Shown piece after piece: positions 6,959 to 7,944 of a stretch of 7,944 nt of DNA (position 1 is its first letter; each line of letters starts with the position of its first letter). Position numbers and translations under genes: made by a program. The notes beneath the pieces are model-generated. The model searched no databases and was not told the DNA's origin. It saw nothing but the letters and a program-made list of their open reading frames with translations. The DNA is taken from the NCBI GenBank assembly GCA_016793525.1, contig JAEUJT010000206.1, positions 1 through 7,944 on the forward strand, in the 5' to 3' direction. The DNA comes from Archangium sp. Lineage in GTDB: Bacteria; Myxococcota; Myxococcia; Myxococcales; Myxococcaceae.

Positions 6959-7944
<986 letters not shown>

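Overview
The window is GC-rich, with strong G/C bias at third codon positions and GTG starts inside 4-base gene overlaps. Several secreted lipoproteins have Asp/Ala/Gly-rich linkers after the lipid-anchored cysteine. Together these suggest a large-genome deltaproteobacterium-type organism, most likely Myxococcota. This is inference from style and gene content, not a marker-based assignment.

Layout. Bases 2-6298 hold five tightly packed plus-strand genes: the 3' end of a probable outer-membrane beta-barrel protein; two paralogous di-heme (CxxCH x2) DUF1111/DHOR-type oxidoreductase lipoproteins of 540 and 646 aa; a clan GH-A (TIM-barrel) glycoside hydrolase lipoprotein; and a lipoprotein resembling the fungal cell-wall protein TOS1/YJL171C (DUF2403 + DUF2401). 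Junctions are TAA|ATG, a 77-bp gap, GTGA overlap and GTGA overlap, so the set reads as one operon. It ends 5 bp from a convergent minus-strand gene for a cysteine-cluster (YkgJ-like) protein. That gene is divergent, across 79 bp, from the 5' part of typA/bipA, which runs off the right edge. The 79-bp gap carries a perfect 14-bp palindrome; two copies of a 12-bp direct repeat lie around it, the second just inside typA.

How the genes may work together. All four complete operon products carry lipoprotein signal peptides, so they should act at the cell envelope or surface. Two of them, the GH-A enzyme and the TOS1-like protein, resemble enzymes that fungi use to remodel beta-1,3-glucan. They sit directly behind two c-type di-heme oxidoreductases. 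The most interesting reading is an uncharacterised surface system that binds, cuts or oxidises a glucan-like polysaccharide, either a prey or fungal wall or the organism's own glycan. Substrate and redox chemistry are not shown by the sequence. The TOS1-like protein has Gln and Asn where fungal relatives, as I remember them, have catalytic Glu and Asp, so it may bind rather than hydrolyse. The YkgJ-like gene and typA are probably unrelated housekeeping neighbours.
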